The notes beneath the pieces are model-generated. The model had not been told where the DNA came from, made no database searches, and worked only from the letters and a program-made list of their open reading frames with translations. Below are positions 6,286-13,514 of a stretch of DNA of 14,647 nucleotides, piece by piece; the first letter of the stretch is position 1, and each line of letters starts with the position of its first letter. Source of the DNA: Acidimicrobiia bacterium (GTDB taxonomy: Bacteria > Actinomycetota > Acidimicrobiia > Acidimicrobiales > Bin134); contig VYDF01000277.1 of NCBI GenBank assembly GCA_009843565.1, forward strand, positions 1 through 14,647, in the 5' to 3' direction. A program made the position numbers and the translations under genes.

Positions 6286-7086
6286 GTGACGCTGCCCCTC
6301 TTTGAAGCCGGGGGCGACCCTGGCCCCAACTTTGCCGCGTTGCTGCGATCCTCTGGACTCGCGCCGCCGATGCCCGATAACCCGGCTCCCGATACGGCCA
6401 TAACCCATGCCACCACGGTGGTCGCCATCCGCTGTCGACAGGGAGTGGTGATGGCCGGGGACCGTCGGGCCACCGCTGGACACCTCATCAGCCATCGAAC
6501 CATCGAGAAGGTGTTCCCTGCTGACCGCCATTCCGGGGTGGCCATCGCCGGGGCCGCGGGTCCGGCCATGGAGATGGTGCGGCTATTCCAATTGCAGCTT
6601 GAGCACTACGAGAAAGTGGAGGGCAAGGCGCTCAGCCTGGACGGCAAGGCCAACCAGCTGGGCATGATGGTCCGTAACAACCTGCCCGCGGCGATGCAGG
6701 GATTTGCTGTGGTCCCGCTGTTCGCCGGCTACGACAGGTCACGCAACATCGGTCGGCTGTTCCAGTATGACGTGACCGGGGGCCGCTACGAGGAGCGGGA
6801 GTATGCGGTGGGTGGATCGGGGAGCCTCCACGCAGGAACGGTCATCAAACTGGGTTATCGATCCGATGCCGATGCCGATGAGATGATCGATCTGGCGGTG
6901 TCGGCCCTATTCCGTACGGCCGAAGAAGACTCCGCCACCGGGGGCCCCGATCTTGTGCGGGGCATCTATCCGGTGGTGGCGGTCATTGGTGCCGACGGAT
7001 TCCAGCGAGTGGACGACTCAGACGTGGAGTCCCGGTTCCGCGACCTCCTGGCCAGCTTGGAGAACCAAGGGGGTGATCCAGGATGA
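6286..7086 (+). CDS. prcB: Proteasome beta subunit PrcB
   Basis: Catalytic subunit of the 20S proteasome, an N-terminal-threonine hydrolase assembled in two inner heptameric rings. The 266-residue precursor has a 42-residue propeptide, and the mature protein should begin at Thr43 in ITHA|TTVVAIRC. Counting from this Thr1, Asp17 (Asp59, in MAGDRRAT) and Lys33 (Lys75, in IEKVF) fall exactly where the catalytic residues belong. GSGSLHAG and DDSATGGPDLVRGI-like segments (here EDSATGGPDLVRGIYP) are typical of actinobacterial beta subunits. It starts at GTG 6286 because this gives the expected propeptide and lies just behind a -10-like hexamer. Its stop overlaps the prcA start by four bases (ATGA). 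Confidence 0.97.
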   Translation: MTLPLFEAGGDPGPNFAALLRSSGLAPPMPDNPAPDTAITHATTVVAIRCRQGVVMAGDRRATAGHLISHRTIEKVFPADRHSGVAIAGAAGPAMEMVRLFQLQLEHYEKVEGKALSLDGKANQLGMMVRNNLPAAMQGFAVVPLFAGYDRSRNIGRLFQYDVTGGRYEEREYAVGGSGSLHAGTVIKLGYRSDADADEMIDLAVSALFRTAEEDSATGGPDLVRGIYPVVAVIGADGFQRVDDSDVESRFRDLLASLENQGGDPG

Positions 7087-7760
7087 CCATGCCCTTCTAT
7101 GTAGCGCCCGAGCAGTTGATGAAGGATCGGGCCGATTTCGCCCGCAAGGGCATTGCCCGGGGTCGGGCTCTGACTGCTCTCAGCATTGGCGACGGCATTC
7201 TGATCTGCGCGGAGAATCGGTCGAATACATTGCGCAAGGTGAGCGAGATCTACGATCGGATCGCCTTTGCCGGCGTGGGTCGCTACAACGAGTTCGATCA
7301 GCTTCGCATCGCCGGGGTACGGCACGCCGACCTCAAGGGCTACACCTACAGCCGCGAGGACGTCGACGCCCGGAGCCTGGCCAACCAGTATGCCCAAGTG
7401 CTGGGCCAGACATTCACCCATGAGATGAAGCCCATGGAGGTGGAGATTCTGGTCGCCGAGGTGGCGCCAGAACCCCACGATGACCAGATGTTCCACGTGC
7501 TCTACGACGGCACCGTGAACGACGAGGCCGGCTATACCGTGTTGGGGGGAGAGGCTGATTCCATCGCTGAGCGGCTGGGCCAGACCTACGACGGGAACTG
7601 GGGGGTGGGCGAGGCGGTCACTGCCGCGGCCGCGGCCCTCGCCGGGGAGGAGCGGACGCTGGAAGCCGACGACCTTGAGGTAGCCATCCTGGTGCGGGAC
7701 ACCGGACAAAGGGCATTTCAGAGGATCGAGGGCGACGAGTTGGCCGGGTTGATGGACTGA
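7083..7760 (+). CDS. prcA: Proteasome alpha subunit PrcA
   Basis: Non-catalytic subunit forming the outer rings of the 20S proteasome, where its N-termini gate the pore and pockets between subunits accept the Mpa C-terminal tail. The 225-residue protein starts MTMPFYVAPEQLMKDRADFARKGIARGR, matching the conserved helix H0 and the gate region of the family, and carries AENRSNTLRKVSEIYDRI and NEFDQLRIAGVRHAD as further signatures. It lacks a propeptide and an N-terminal threonine, as expected for alpha. Translation is probably coupled to prcB through the ATGA overlap. Its stop (TGA) shares a base with an ATG that opens a copy of the pafA start. Confidence 0.96.
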   Translation: MTMPFYVAPEQLMKDRADFARKGIARGRALTALSIGDGILICAENRSNTLRKVSEIYDRIAFAGVGRYNEFDQLRIAGVRHADLKGYTYSREDVDARSLANQYAQVLGQTFTHEMKPMEVEILVAEVAPEPHDDQMFHVLYDGTVNDEAGYTVLGGEADSIAERLGQTYDGNWGVGEAVTAAAAALAGEERTLEADDLEVAILVRDTGQRAFQRIEGDELAGLMD

Positions 7761-7795
7761 TGGACCGGCGTATCTTCGGGATCGAGATCGAGTAG
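7760..7795 (+). other. Mini-ORF copying the PafA N-terminus (MDRRIFGIEIE)
   Basis: An 11-codon frame that starts at the ATG overlapping the prcA stop by one base and ends in TAG two bases before the pafA ATG. The peptide equals PafA residues 1-11 except Ile for Asn10. It may be a by-product of duplication, a short leader that keeps ribosomes moving from prcA to pafA by termination and reinitiation, or a regulatory leader. The first two differences from pafA are silent (ATC/ATA, GAG/GAA). Expression has not been shown. Confidence 0.45.
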
Positions 7796-7833
7796 ATATG
7801 GACCGGCGTATCTTCGGGATAGAAAACGAGTAC
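7760..7833 (+). repeat. Imperfect 38-bp-period duplication of the pafA start
   Basis: Bases 7760-7795 repeat 7798-7833 with 32 of 36 positions identical; the first 23 bases are a perfect match. The upstream copy begins at the ATG that overlaps the prcA stop (TGATG), the downstream copy at the true pafA ATG. The differences include TAC to TAG at codon 12, which closes the upstream copy. The period (38) puts the two copies in different frames. Confidence 0.9.
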
Positions 7834-9156
7834 GGCGTGACCTGCGCGCTTCGGGGCCATCGACGGCTCAGCCCTGATGAGGTGGCCCGATACTTGTTCC
7901 GCCGAGTGGTGTCTTGGGGCCGCAGCAGCAACGTGTTCTTGGTCAACGGCGCCCGGCTGTACCTCGATGTGGGCTCCCACCCCGAATACGCCACCCCGGA
8001 GTGCGACTCGGTTTACGACCTGGTGGCCCACGACAAAGCCGGCGAGCGCATCCTGGAAACGCTCATCGAGAGTGCGGAGCTGCGGCTGCGGGAGGAGGGC
8101 ATCCAGGGTGACATCTATTTGTTCAAGAACAACACCGATTCAGCTGGCAACAGCTATGGCTGCCACGAGAACTACCTGACGAGCCGACGCGACGATTTCT
8201 CGGAGTACGCCGAGGTTCTGATCCCCTTCCTGGTCAGCCGCCAGATCTACGCCGGAGCGGGAAAGGTGCTCCAAACCGCCCGGGGGGCTGCCTACTGCAT
8301 AAGCCAGCGGGCCGAGCACATCTGGGAGGGGGTCTCGAGCGCGACCACCCGTTCCCGCCCGATCATCAACACCCGTGATGAGCCCCACGCTGACGCCGAG
8401 CGCTATCGGCGGCTTCATGTCATCGTGGGCGACTCCAATATGAGCGAGTACGCCACGTTCTTGAAGACAGGGGCCACCAGCATTCTGCTGCGGATGCTGG
8501 AAGATCCTTCGGTGGTGCTTAGGGACATGACGCTGGACAACCCCATCCGGGCCATTCGGGAGATCAGCCATGACCAAACCTGCACTCGCCGAATCCGCTT
8601 GGCCAGCGGCCGAGAAGTCAGCGCCCTGGAAATCCAGTCCGAATACCTCGACCGGGCCCTCAAGTACGCCGAGAGCCGCGACTTGGACCCCCAAGAGAAG
8701 CAGGCCCTGCAGATGTGGGAGCACTGTCTGACCCAGATTGCCAACGATCCCCTTAATCTGACCCGGGAATGCGATTGGGTGATGAAGCACCACCTCATCG
8801 AGGCTTACCGCGAACGCCACGGCTTGGCGCTCAGCGATCCCCGGGTGGCCCTGCTCGACCTCCAGTACCACGACGTGAATCGGTCGCGCAGTCTCTTCTA
8901 CCGGATGCAGAACCGGGGCATGACCGAGCGGATGTGCGTGGACGCCGAGATCAACCACGCCGTCGAGAATCCGCCGGCCACCACTCGGGCCCGACTCCGG
9001 GGTGAGTTCATCCGGCGGGCCAAAGAGCGCAAGCGGGACTACACCGTGGACTGGGTGCACTTGAAGCTGAATGACCAGGCCCAGCGGACTGTTCTATGCA
9101 AGGACCCGTTCCGCGCCCACGACGAGCGGGTCGAGAAGCTGATCGAATCCCTGTGA
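7798..9156 (+). CDS. pafA: Pup-protein ligase PafA
   Basis: ATP-dependent ligase that phosphorylates the C-terminal glutamate of Pup and joins it to lysine side chains of targets. The 452-residue sequence is a homologue of the dop product without the Dop loop. Nucleotide and metal binding: RRIFGIENEYGVTC at the N-terminus, where most relatives have GIETEFG. The catalytic aspartate is Asp57 in RLYLDVGSHPEYATPEC. Shared motifs FKNNTDSAGNSYGCHENY and RPIINTRDEPHADAERYRRLH follow, and the C-terminal domain includes TVDWVHLKLND. The start at ATG 7798 is fixed by the frame; the similar ATG at 7760 is out of frame and closed by TAG. The stop overlaps the pafB start (TGATG). Between prcA and pafA the duplicated start segment is the only unusual feature. 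Confidence 0.97.
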   Translation: MDRRIFGIENEYGVTCALRGHRRLSPDEVARYLFRRVVSWGRSSNVFLVNGARLYLDVGSHPEYATPECDSVYDLVAHDKAGERILETLIESAELRLREEGIQGDIYLFKNNTDSAGNSYGCHENYLTSRRDDFSEYAEVLIPFLVSRQIYAGAGKVLQTARGAAYCISQRAEHIWEGVSSATTRSRPIINTRDEPHADAERYRRLHVIVGDSNMSEYATFLKTGATSILLRMLEDPSVVLRDMTLDNPIRAIREISHDQTCTRRIRLASGREVSALEIQSEYLDRALKYAESRDLDPQEKQALQMWEHCLTQIANDPLNLTRECDWVMKHHLIEAYRERHGLALSDPRVALLDLQYHDVNRSRSLFYRMQNRGMTERMCVDAEINHAVENPPATTRARLRGEFIRRAKERKRDYTVDWVHLKLNDQAQRTVLCKDPFRAHDERVEKLIESL

Positions 9157-10112
9157 TGGCCAGGCGAAAGCCGGAGCAGGTCAGATTGGAGCGCTTGCTT
9201 CGACTCATCGCGGCGCTGATCGACACCCCTCGCTTCCTCTCCATCGAGGAATTGCACCAGAGGGTGGGCATCTCCCGGGGGGAGGACTCAGCCGGCTATC
9301 CGGAGAACGGCTCAGCGGCCAAGCGGGCGTTCCACCGGGACATGAATCAACTGGCCGAAGCCGCCATCCCGGTCATCTCCGGGCCGGTTCCCGGCCAGGA
9401 GCGGGAGACCTGGGGGTACCGCATCCGCAAACAGGACTACTCCCTGCCCGAGATGGATTTCGAGGCCGATGAGCTGGCCGCCCTGCACCGGGCAGCCACC
9501 GCGGTCCGGTTCGACGGGGTCTCGGGATCGGAGGCACTGTGGAAACTGGGGGGCCGGGTAGGAGAGGGGACCGACGCCGAGCTGGCCGCGGTACCGGTCC
9601 ATCCCGCGCTGGCCGACCTCTTTCAGGCCGTCACCGAGCAGAGGGTGGCCGAGTTCAGCTACGGCGGGCAATCCCGCTCGGTGCAGCCGTGGACGCTGGC
9701 CTTCGATCTAGGCCACTGGTATATGGTCGGCCACGACCAAGGGCGGAACGACAAGCGCACATTCCGGGTAGACCGGATCGAGGACAGCGTCACCCTGGGT
9801 CAGCCCGGCGGCTTCGAGCAGCCGGAGGGCACCGCGGGCTGGGTTCCGCTCCAGCCGTGGAAGTTCGGACCCGGCCCGGCTGTGACCGCCCGCCTGAGGG
9901 TTGACGCCGGCCAGGCAGTCTGGGCTGCACGCCGCCTCGGTCAGGAGCCCTCTGAAAAGGACTCCGACGGGTCAGCGGTGTTCGAGATAGCGGTACGCAG
10001 CCCAGATGCCTTCCGATCCCTGGTCTTGGAGTTCTTGGAGCACGCCGAGATACTCGGCCCCCCCGACCTGCGGGCCGACATGGTGGCCTGGCTTGAGAGG
10101 TTTGGCCGATGA
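9156..10112 (+). CDS. pafB: WYL-domain transcriptional regulator PafB
   Basis: One half of the PafBC regulator pair, which in mycobacteria activates most of the LexA-independent DNA damage response. The 318-residue protein has an N-terminal winged helix-turn-helix (about 8-75, RLERLLRLIAALIDTPRFLSIEELH followed by KRAFHRDMNQL) and a WYL domain (about 155-215) with the defining GHWYMVGHD at 187-194 and RTFRVDRIE after it, then a C-terminal extension. I placed the start at ATG 9156, which shares one base with the pafA stop and gives the expected MARRKPEQVRLERLL opening; the same frame is open 20 codons further upstream inside pafA. The gene's last residues and stop lie in the first copy of the 44-bp tandem repeat. 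Confidence 0.93.
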   Translation: MARRKPEQVRLERLLRLIAALIDTPRFLSIEELHQRVGISRGEDSAGYPENGSAAKRAFHRDMNQLAEAAIPVISGPVPGQERETWGYRIRKQDYSLPEMDFEADELAALHRAATAVRFDGVSGSEALWKLGGRVGEGTDAELAAVPVHPALADLFQAVTEQRVAEFSYGGQSRSVQPWTLAFDLGHWYMVGHDQGRNDKRTFRVDRIEDSVTLGQPGGFEQPEGTAGWVPLQPWKFGPGPAVTARLRVDAGQAVWAARRLGQEPSEKDSDGSAVFEIAVRSPDAFRSLVLEFLEHAEILGPPDLRADMVAWLERFGR

Positions 10113-10156
10113 GCCGGTTGAGCGCAGGAGATCGGCTTGAGGGGTTTGGCCGATGA
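10109..10156 (+). other. Mini-ORF 1 between pafB and pafC (MSRLSAGDRLEGFGR)
   Basis: A 15-codon frame starting at the ATG that overlaps the pafB stop (ATGA). Its first ten residues equal those of PafC, the last five (EGFGR) equal or nearly equal the end of PafB (ERFGR). It ends in a TGA that overlaps the next ATG. GAGAGG lies 8 nt before its start. No direct evidence of translation. Confidence 0.4.
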
Positions 10157-10200
10157 GCCGGTTGAGCGCAGGAGATCGGCTTGAGGGGTTTGGCCGATGA
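10153..10200 (+). other. Mini-ORF 2 between pafB and pafC (same 15-residue peptide)
   Basis: The second repeat unit encodes the same 15-residue peptide as mini-ORF 1 with GAGGGG 8 nt upstream. Its stop overlaps the true pafC ATG at 10197, so the stretch forms an unbroken chain of four-base stop/start overlaps from pafB through two mini-ORFs to pafC. Confidence 0.4.
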
Positions 10201-11153
10201 GCCGGTTGAGCGCAGGAGATCGGCTTCGGCGGATGCTGGAGTTGGTTCCCTGGATCATGTCCCAAGGCACAGCTGAGCTGAGCGAGGTGTCCCAGCGGTT
10301 CGACTATCCCGAGGCGGAATTGCGAGAGGACTTGGTGAAGGTGTTGTTCGTCGTGGGGCTGCACCCTTTTACCCCAGACGAGCTGATTTACGTGATGGGC
10401 TTGGATGAGGAGGACAACGGCGGCTGGGTGGCGATCAGCAACGCGGATTATTTCTCCCGCCCACTCCGGCTCACGCACGGCCAAGCCCTGGGATTGATTG
10501 GGGCCGGGGAGGCCCTCCTGTCTGGCGTCGATCCCGATGGCCCATTGAGCCGGGGACTCGCCAAGTTGGCCGACGGTCTAGGGGTGAGCGTCGGCGAGGA
10601 CTTGGCGGTCAGTCTGGGCGAATCGGCCGACGAATGGGTTGAGCCGCTGCTGGATGCGGCCGCTGATCACCGCCAAGTTCGGATCCGCTACTTCAGCTAC
10701 GGGAGAGGCCAGGAATCCGAGCGCGTCATCCATCCCTATCGAGTGTTCTCAGATCTCGGCAACTGGTATGTGCAAGGCCACTGCCAACAGGCCGGCGGTC
10801 TGCGAGTGTTCCGCATCGATCGGATCAGAACCCTCCAAGCACTGGAGACACGCTTCGAACCGCCTGATGAGGCGGGAACGGCGTCGGCATTCGAAGCGCG
10901 GGCAGGCGACCCCCGGGTCGTGCTGCGGCTGGCCCCAGGCGCTTCATGGGCCATTGAGAAATACCCGACCGACAACCAGGTGGTTCTCGACAGTGGCGAG
11001 ATCGACGCCACCATGTCAGTGAGCCACATCAGCCGATTGGAGCGGCTATTGCTCCAGCTCGGTCCCCAAGCGGAATTGCGCCACGCTGATGCGCCGATCG
11101 CCGCCGATCAAGCGCGGATTGCCGCTCAACGGGTGCTGGCCCGCTACCAGTAG
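10197..11153 (+). CDS. pafC: WYL-domain transcriptional regulator PafC
   Basis: Partner of PafB. The 318-residue protein has an N-terminal helix-turn-helix domain (about 5-65: RLRRMLELVPWIMSQGTAELSEVSQRF, then EAELREDLVKVLFVVG), a linker region, a WYL domain (about 155-215) with GNWYVQGHC (188-196) and LRVFRIDRIR, and a C-terminal WCX-type extension. The start at ATG 10197 lies in the third repeat unit; the identical ATGs at 10109 and 10153 open frames that stop before pafC. An SD-like GAGGGG precedes it by 8 nt. PafB and PafC are separate proteins here, as in mycobacteria; in some Actinobacteria they are fused. lepB follows after 14 bp, so the operon may continue. Confidence 0.92.
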   Translation: MSRLSAGDRLRRMLELVPWIMSQGTAELSEVSQRFDYPEAELREDLVKVLFVVGLHPFTPDELIYVMGLDEEDNGGWVAISNADYFSRPLRLTHGQALGLIGAGEALLSGVDPDGPLSRGLAKLADGLGVSVGEDLAVSLGESADEWVEPLLDAAADHRQVRIRYFSYGRGQESERVIHPYRVFSDLGNWYVQGHCQQAGGLRVFRIDRIRTLQALETRFEPPDEAGTASAFEARAGDPRVVLRLAPGASWAIEKYPTDNQVVLDSGEIDATMSVSHISRLERLLLQLGPQAELRHADAPIAADQARIAAQRVLARYQ

Positions 11154-11167
11154 GGGCGCAGGCAGCC

Positions 11168-11815
11168 ATGAGCATCGACCAGCCCGAACAACAGGAAACC
11201 ACGTTGGTCGCGTCGCCGTCTGGAGACGGTGGAGAAGGCAATGCCGACGGCAAAGAGAAAAAGTCCACTGCACGGATCGCCATTGAGTGGACGGCCGTTT
11301 TGGCCGGGGCACTGGCCTTGGCCTTGATTTTGCGGGCAGTGCTCTTTCAGGCGTATTACATCCGCTTCACTTCAATGGAGCCCACTCTGAGCAATGGGGA
11401 TCGGGTCTTGGTGAACAAGCTGGGCTACGACCTCCACGACGTCAACCGCGGTGATCTAGTGGTGTTCGAACGGCCGCAGGGAGTAAGCGGCCGGCAAACC
11501 GACGACCTCATCAAGCGGGTCATCGCCCTCCCCGGCGAGGTCATCAAGTTCGTCGAAGGTGATGTCTACATAGACGACCAGCGTCTCCATGAGCCCTATC
11601 TGGAGCCATCCGCGATCACCACGGGCAAAATGCCTTCCAATTGCGCGGCCATTGTGAATGAGGGATGCCGGGTTGGGGCGGGCGAGGTGTTCGTCATGGG
11701 CGACAACCGGGCCAACTCCACCGACAGTCGGTCGTTCGGCCCAATCTCCGAGCATCTGATTGTCGGACACGCGTTCCTGCGCATCTGGCCGGTTACCGAA
11801 TTCGGGCGCCTCTAA
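11168..11815 (+). CDS. lepB: Type I signal peptidase
   Basis: Membrane-bound protease that removes signal peptides from exported proteins. The 215-residue protein has a hydrophilic, cytoplasmic N-terminal tail (1-36), one transmembrane helix (about 38-60, IEWTAVLAGALALALILRAVLF) and an extracytoplasmic catalytic domain. The nucleophile is Ser69 in FTSMEPTL and the general base Lys116 in DDLIKRVIALPGE; box D is visible as VMGDNRANSTDSRSFGPI. The residues before the serine (YYIRFTS) differ slightly from the usual IPSGSM pattern but keep the SMEPTL core. The start at ATG 11168 follows GGGGCGCAGG. Its position directly behind pafC suggests co-transcription. The gene converges on the ABC ATPase with 10 bp between stops. 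Confidence 0.95.
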   Translation: MSIDQPEQQETTLVASPSGDGGEGNADGKEKKSTARIAIEWTAVLAGALALALILRAVLFQAYYIRFTSMEPTLSNGDRVLVNKLGYDLHDVNRGDLVVFERPQGVSGRQTDDLIKRVIALPGEVIKFVEGDVYIDDQRLHEPYLEPSAITTGKMPSNCAAIVNEGCRVGAGEVFVMGDNRANSTDSRSFGPISEHLIVGHAFLRIWPVTEFGRL

Positions 11816-11825
11816 CTACTGGGCG

Positions 11826-12701
11826 TTAGCAGTCGAGGTGGTCGTGGCCATGTCCATGGCCATGGTCGTGGCCGTGGCCGTGATCGTTGAAGACGTGGAC
11901 CACTCCGTCGGTGTGGTCGTCGTGCTCGCCATGGAATACGCAGTCGTCTTCATCGCCGTGAGCCATGCGGAGGCCGAAGGCAGCTTGCAGGTTCTTGTTG
12001 GTCAGCACGTCGGCGGGCCTGCCCGATGCGATCGTGCGGTTGGCCAGAAGAATCACTTGGTCGCAGAGTTCGGCCTCATCCATGTGATGGGTGGAGATAA
12101 CCACGATTCGGCCCCGTTTGCGCTCCTCGTCAACGATGCGAAGGATCGTCTCCTGGCTAGGCATGTCCAAGCCGGTGATGGGCTCGTCCATCAGCAGAAC
12201 ATCAGCGTCGTGGGCCAAGGCCTGGGCTACCATCACCCGCTGGCGCTGGCCCCCCGACAGCTCTCCGAACTGGCGGTTGCCCAGCTCCGATACCTCGAGG
12301 CGTTCGGCCGCGTCTTCGATGAGCATGCGATCCGCTGATCCGAAGCGTTTGATCAAGCCCCGGTCGCGAAAGCGGGACATGCGCAGCACGTTGGACACGG
12401 TCAACGGCATCCAACCCCGTTGTCCATGCTGCTGGGCTACCAGAGCCAGTGATTTCTTGGAAGGCTCGGGGGTAATGGTTCCGTTCGACGGTTGAGTAAG
12501 GCCGCACATCAACCGCAGCAAGGTGGTCTTGCCCGAGCCGTTGGGACCAACCAGGGCACTGGACGTACCGTGCTCGAACTGGCAGGTGACGTCAGCGAGG
12601 GCAACGTGGCCGTTGCCGTACCGGGCGGTGACGTCATCGAAGCAAATGGGTTCCTTGTTTTGAGCCGCCGGGGCTCCCGTGAATGCGGCTCGCTCGCTCA
12701 T
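11826..12701 (-). CDS. Metal-type ABC transporter ATP-binding protein with His-rich tail
   Basis: An ABC ATPase of the ZnuC/MntB-like type, likely the motor of a zinc or manganese importer. The 291 residues contain Walker A GPNGSGKT (52-59), a Q-loop glutamine near residue 90, the signature LSGGQRQR (148-155), Walker B VLLMDEP (168-174) and the switch histidine His205 in ISTHH. The last 44 residues are unusual: 13 are histidines, alternating with Gly and Asp (NDHGHGHDHGHGHGHDH), with cysteines at both ends of the tail. Such tails bind Zn2+ or similar metals and may sense or buffer it. No permease or binding protein is adjacent. Its ATG overlaps the stop of the phosphodiesterase gene upstream (ATGA), so the two are translated together. 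An exporter-like or non-transport role cannot be excluded. Confidence 0.88.
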   Translation of the reverse strand: MSERAAFTGAPAAQNKEPICFDDVTARYGNGHVALADVTCQFEHGTSSALVGPNGSGKTTLLRLMCGLTQPSNGTITPEPSKKSLALVAQQHGQRGWMPLTVSNVLRMSRFRDRGLIKRFGSADRMLIEDAAERLEVSELGNRQFGELSGGQRQRVMVAQALAHDADVLLMDEPITGLDMPSQETILRIVDEERKRGRIVVISTHHMDEAELCDQVILLANRTIASGRPADVLTNKNLQAAFGLRMAHGDEDDCVFHGEHDDHTDGVVHVFNDHGHGHDHGHGHGHDHLDC

Positions 12702-13444
12702 TGCTTCTCAGGGTACCAGCATGCCAGAGCGTCTCTCATGCGATCGACGTGGTCGCTGTACACCGCGTCGATGCCCATATCCAGCAGCTCGTTGAGCACC
12801 CGGGGCTGCTGGGCATCCCACCCGAAGCACAAGACCTCGAACCGGTGAAAGAGAGTGACGAGGCCCCCGGTCCAGTCGGTTTGGTGAAGGTTCACCGAGT
12901 CGATGGCGGCCTCGGCCAAAACGGCGGCCCGTCGTTCCGGCCCGCCTTCCATGCGGTTCAACCGGGTGGAGTTGCACAAGCGCACATCAGGCCACCGGTC
13001 ACGCAGACCGACCAGGGTGGCCACGTCGGGATGGCACAGCCACAGCCGGTTGCGGAGCAAATGCCCGGTGCGGGCCGCAGCTCCATCCACGGCGGCGATC
13101 ACCGCGGGCGCCGCCTCGGGATCTTTGAGGTCGAGCGACAGTTCGAATTCGGCGCCGCATGCGTCATACATCTCGGCCAGAGTGGGAATGTGGTCGGGCA
13201 GATCGTCGCGGCGGCAATCGGATATGGGACGCCGCCGTCTCAGCCGACCCGAGCGCACCCATCCGTCGTGGTCCAATACCGCCTGCCCATCGGCCGTCAC
13301 CCACACATCGCTCTCCAGGCCGGCAGCCCCCATTTCCAAGGCCCTGGAGAACGCGGCCAACGTGTTCTCCCGTTCGACAGCTCGGGCCCCCCGATGGGCA
13401 AACCCGATGGGCGGTGTCTGAAGGGGAGAAATCCGGGGAGCCAC
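12698..13444 (-). CDS. Glycerophosphodiester phosphodiesterase family protein
   Basis: TIM-barrel phosphodiesterase expected to hydrolyse glycerophosphodiesters to glycerol 3-phosphate and an alcohol. The motifs in order are HRG (17-19), ENTLAAF (26-32), ESDVWVTADG (44-53) with the metal ligands Glu44 and Asp46, LDHDGW with His59, and FELSLDLKD further on; the C-terminal VYSDHVDRM strand is also typical. No signal peptide is visible, so the enzyme is probably cytoplasmic. I chose GTG 13444, which gives a 248-residue protein of normal family length and avoids overlap with the divergent tat gene; the frame stays open upstream, with another GTG at 13486 and ATG at 13585, the latter running into the tat gene. 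It is the first gene of a two-gene operon with the ABC ATPase. Confidence 0.88.
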   Translation of the reverse strand: MAPRISPLQTPPIGFAHRGARAVERENTLAAFSRALEMGAAGLESDVWVTADGQAVLDHDGWVRSGRLRRRRPISDCRRDDLPDHIPTLAEMYDACGAEFELSLDLKDPEAAPAVIAAVDGAAARTGHLLRNRLWLCHPDVATLVGLRDRWPDVRLCNSTRLNRMEGGPERRAAVLAEAAIDSVNLHQTDWTGGLVTLFHRFEVLCFGWDAQQPRVLNELLDMGIDAVYSDHVDRMRDALACWYPEKQ

Positions 13445-13502
13445 CAGTTCATCTTGGGTTGCTGACAGAGGCTCGAACAACCCCACCGGGGAATGGGAGG
13501 GG

Positions 13503-13508
13503 TAGCCT
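13503..13508 (+). promoter_or_regulatory. Candidate -10 element (TAGCCT) for the tat genes
   Basis: TAGCCT matches TANNNT and lies 6 nt before the GTG start at 13515, again with no ribosome binding site in between. It sits in the roughly 70-bp divergent gap between the phosphodiesterase gene and the tat genes. A -35 element is not evident. Confidence 0.4.
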
Positions 13509-13514
13509 CGAAAC

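Larger units (their letters stand above)
10091..10222 (+). repeat. Three tandem 44-bp copies at the pafB/pafC junction
   Basis: Copies at 10091-10134, 10135-10178 and 10179-10222 are identical apart from one base (A in copy 1, G in copies 2 and 3, within GAG(A/G)GG). Each unit holds a Shine-Dalgarno-like GAGAGG or GAGGGG, an 8-nt spacer, the overlapping stop/start ATGA, and the first codons of pafC. Because 44 is not a multiple of 3, each copy shifts frame; only the third is in frame with pafC. The near identity indicates recent duplication or ongoing homogenisation. Confidence 0.95.

Noticed and set aside
7760..7797. A frameshifted or broken pafA
   Set aside because: The full-length gene starts intact at 7798 and contains all motifs; the upstream copy is a short duplication, not the lost start of the gene.
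8140..9060. A 306-codon minus-strand frame opposite pafA, and similar long antisense frames at 6966-7994 and opposite the minus-strand genes at 12683-13465 and 11760-12338
   Set aside because: All lie fully or almost fully opposite recognised genes and carry no recognisable motifs; they follow from GC-rich codon structure.
10109..10200. Upstream ATGs as the true pafC start
   Set aside because: Both are out of frame with pafC and are closed by TGA after 15 codons; only 10197 reads into the gene.
10091..10222. A CRISPR array
   Set aside because: The three repeats are directly adjacent with no spacers and contain coding sequence of the flanking genes; no cas genes are present.
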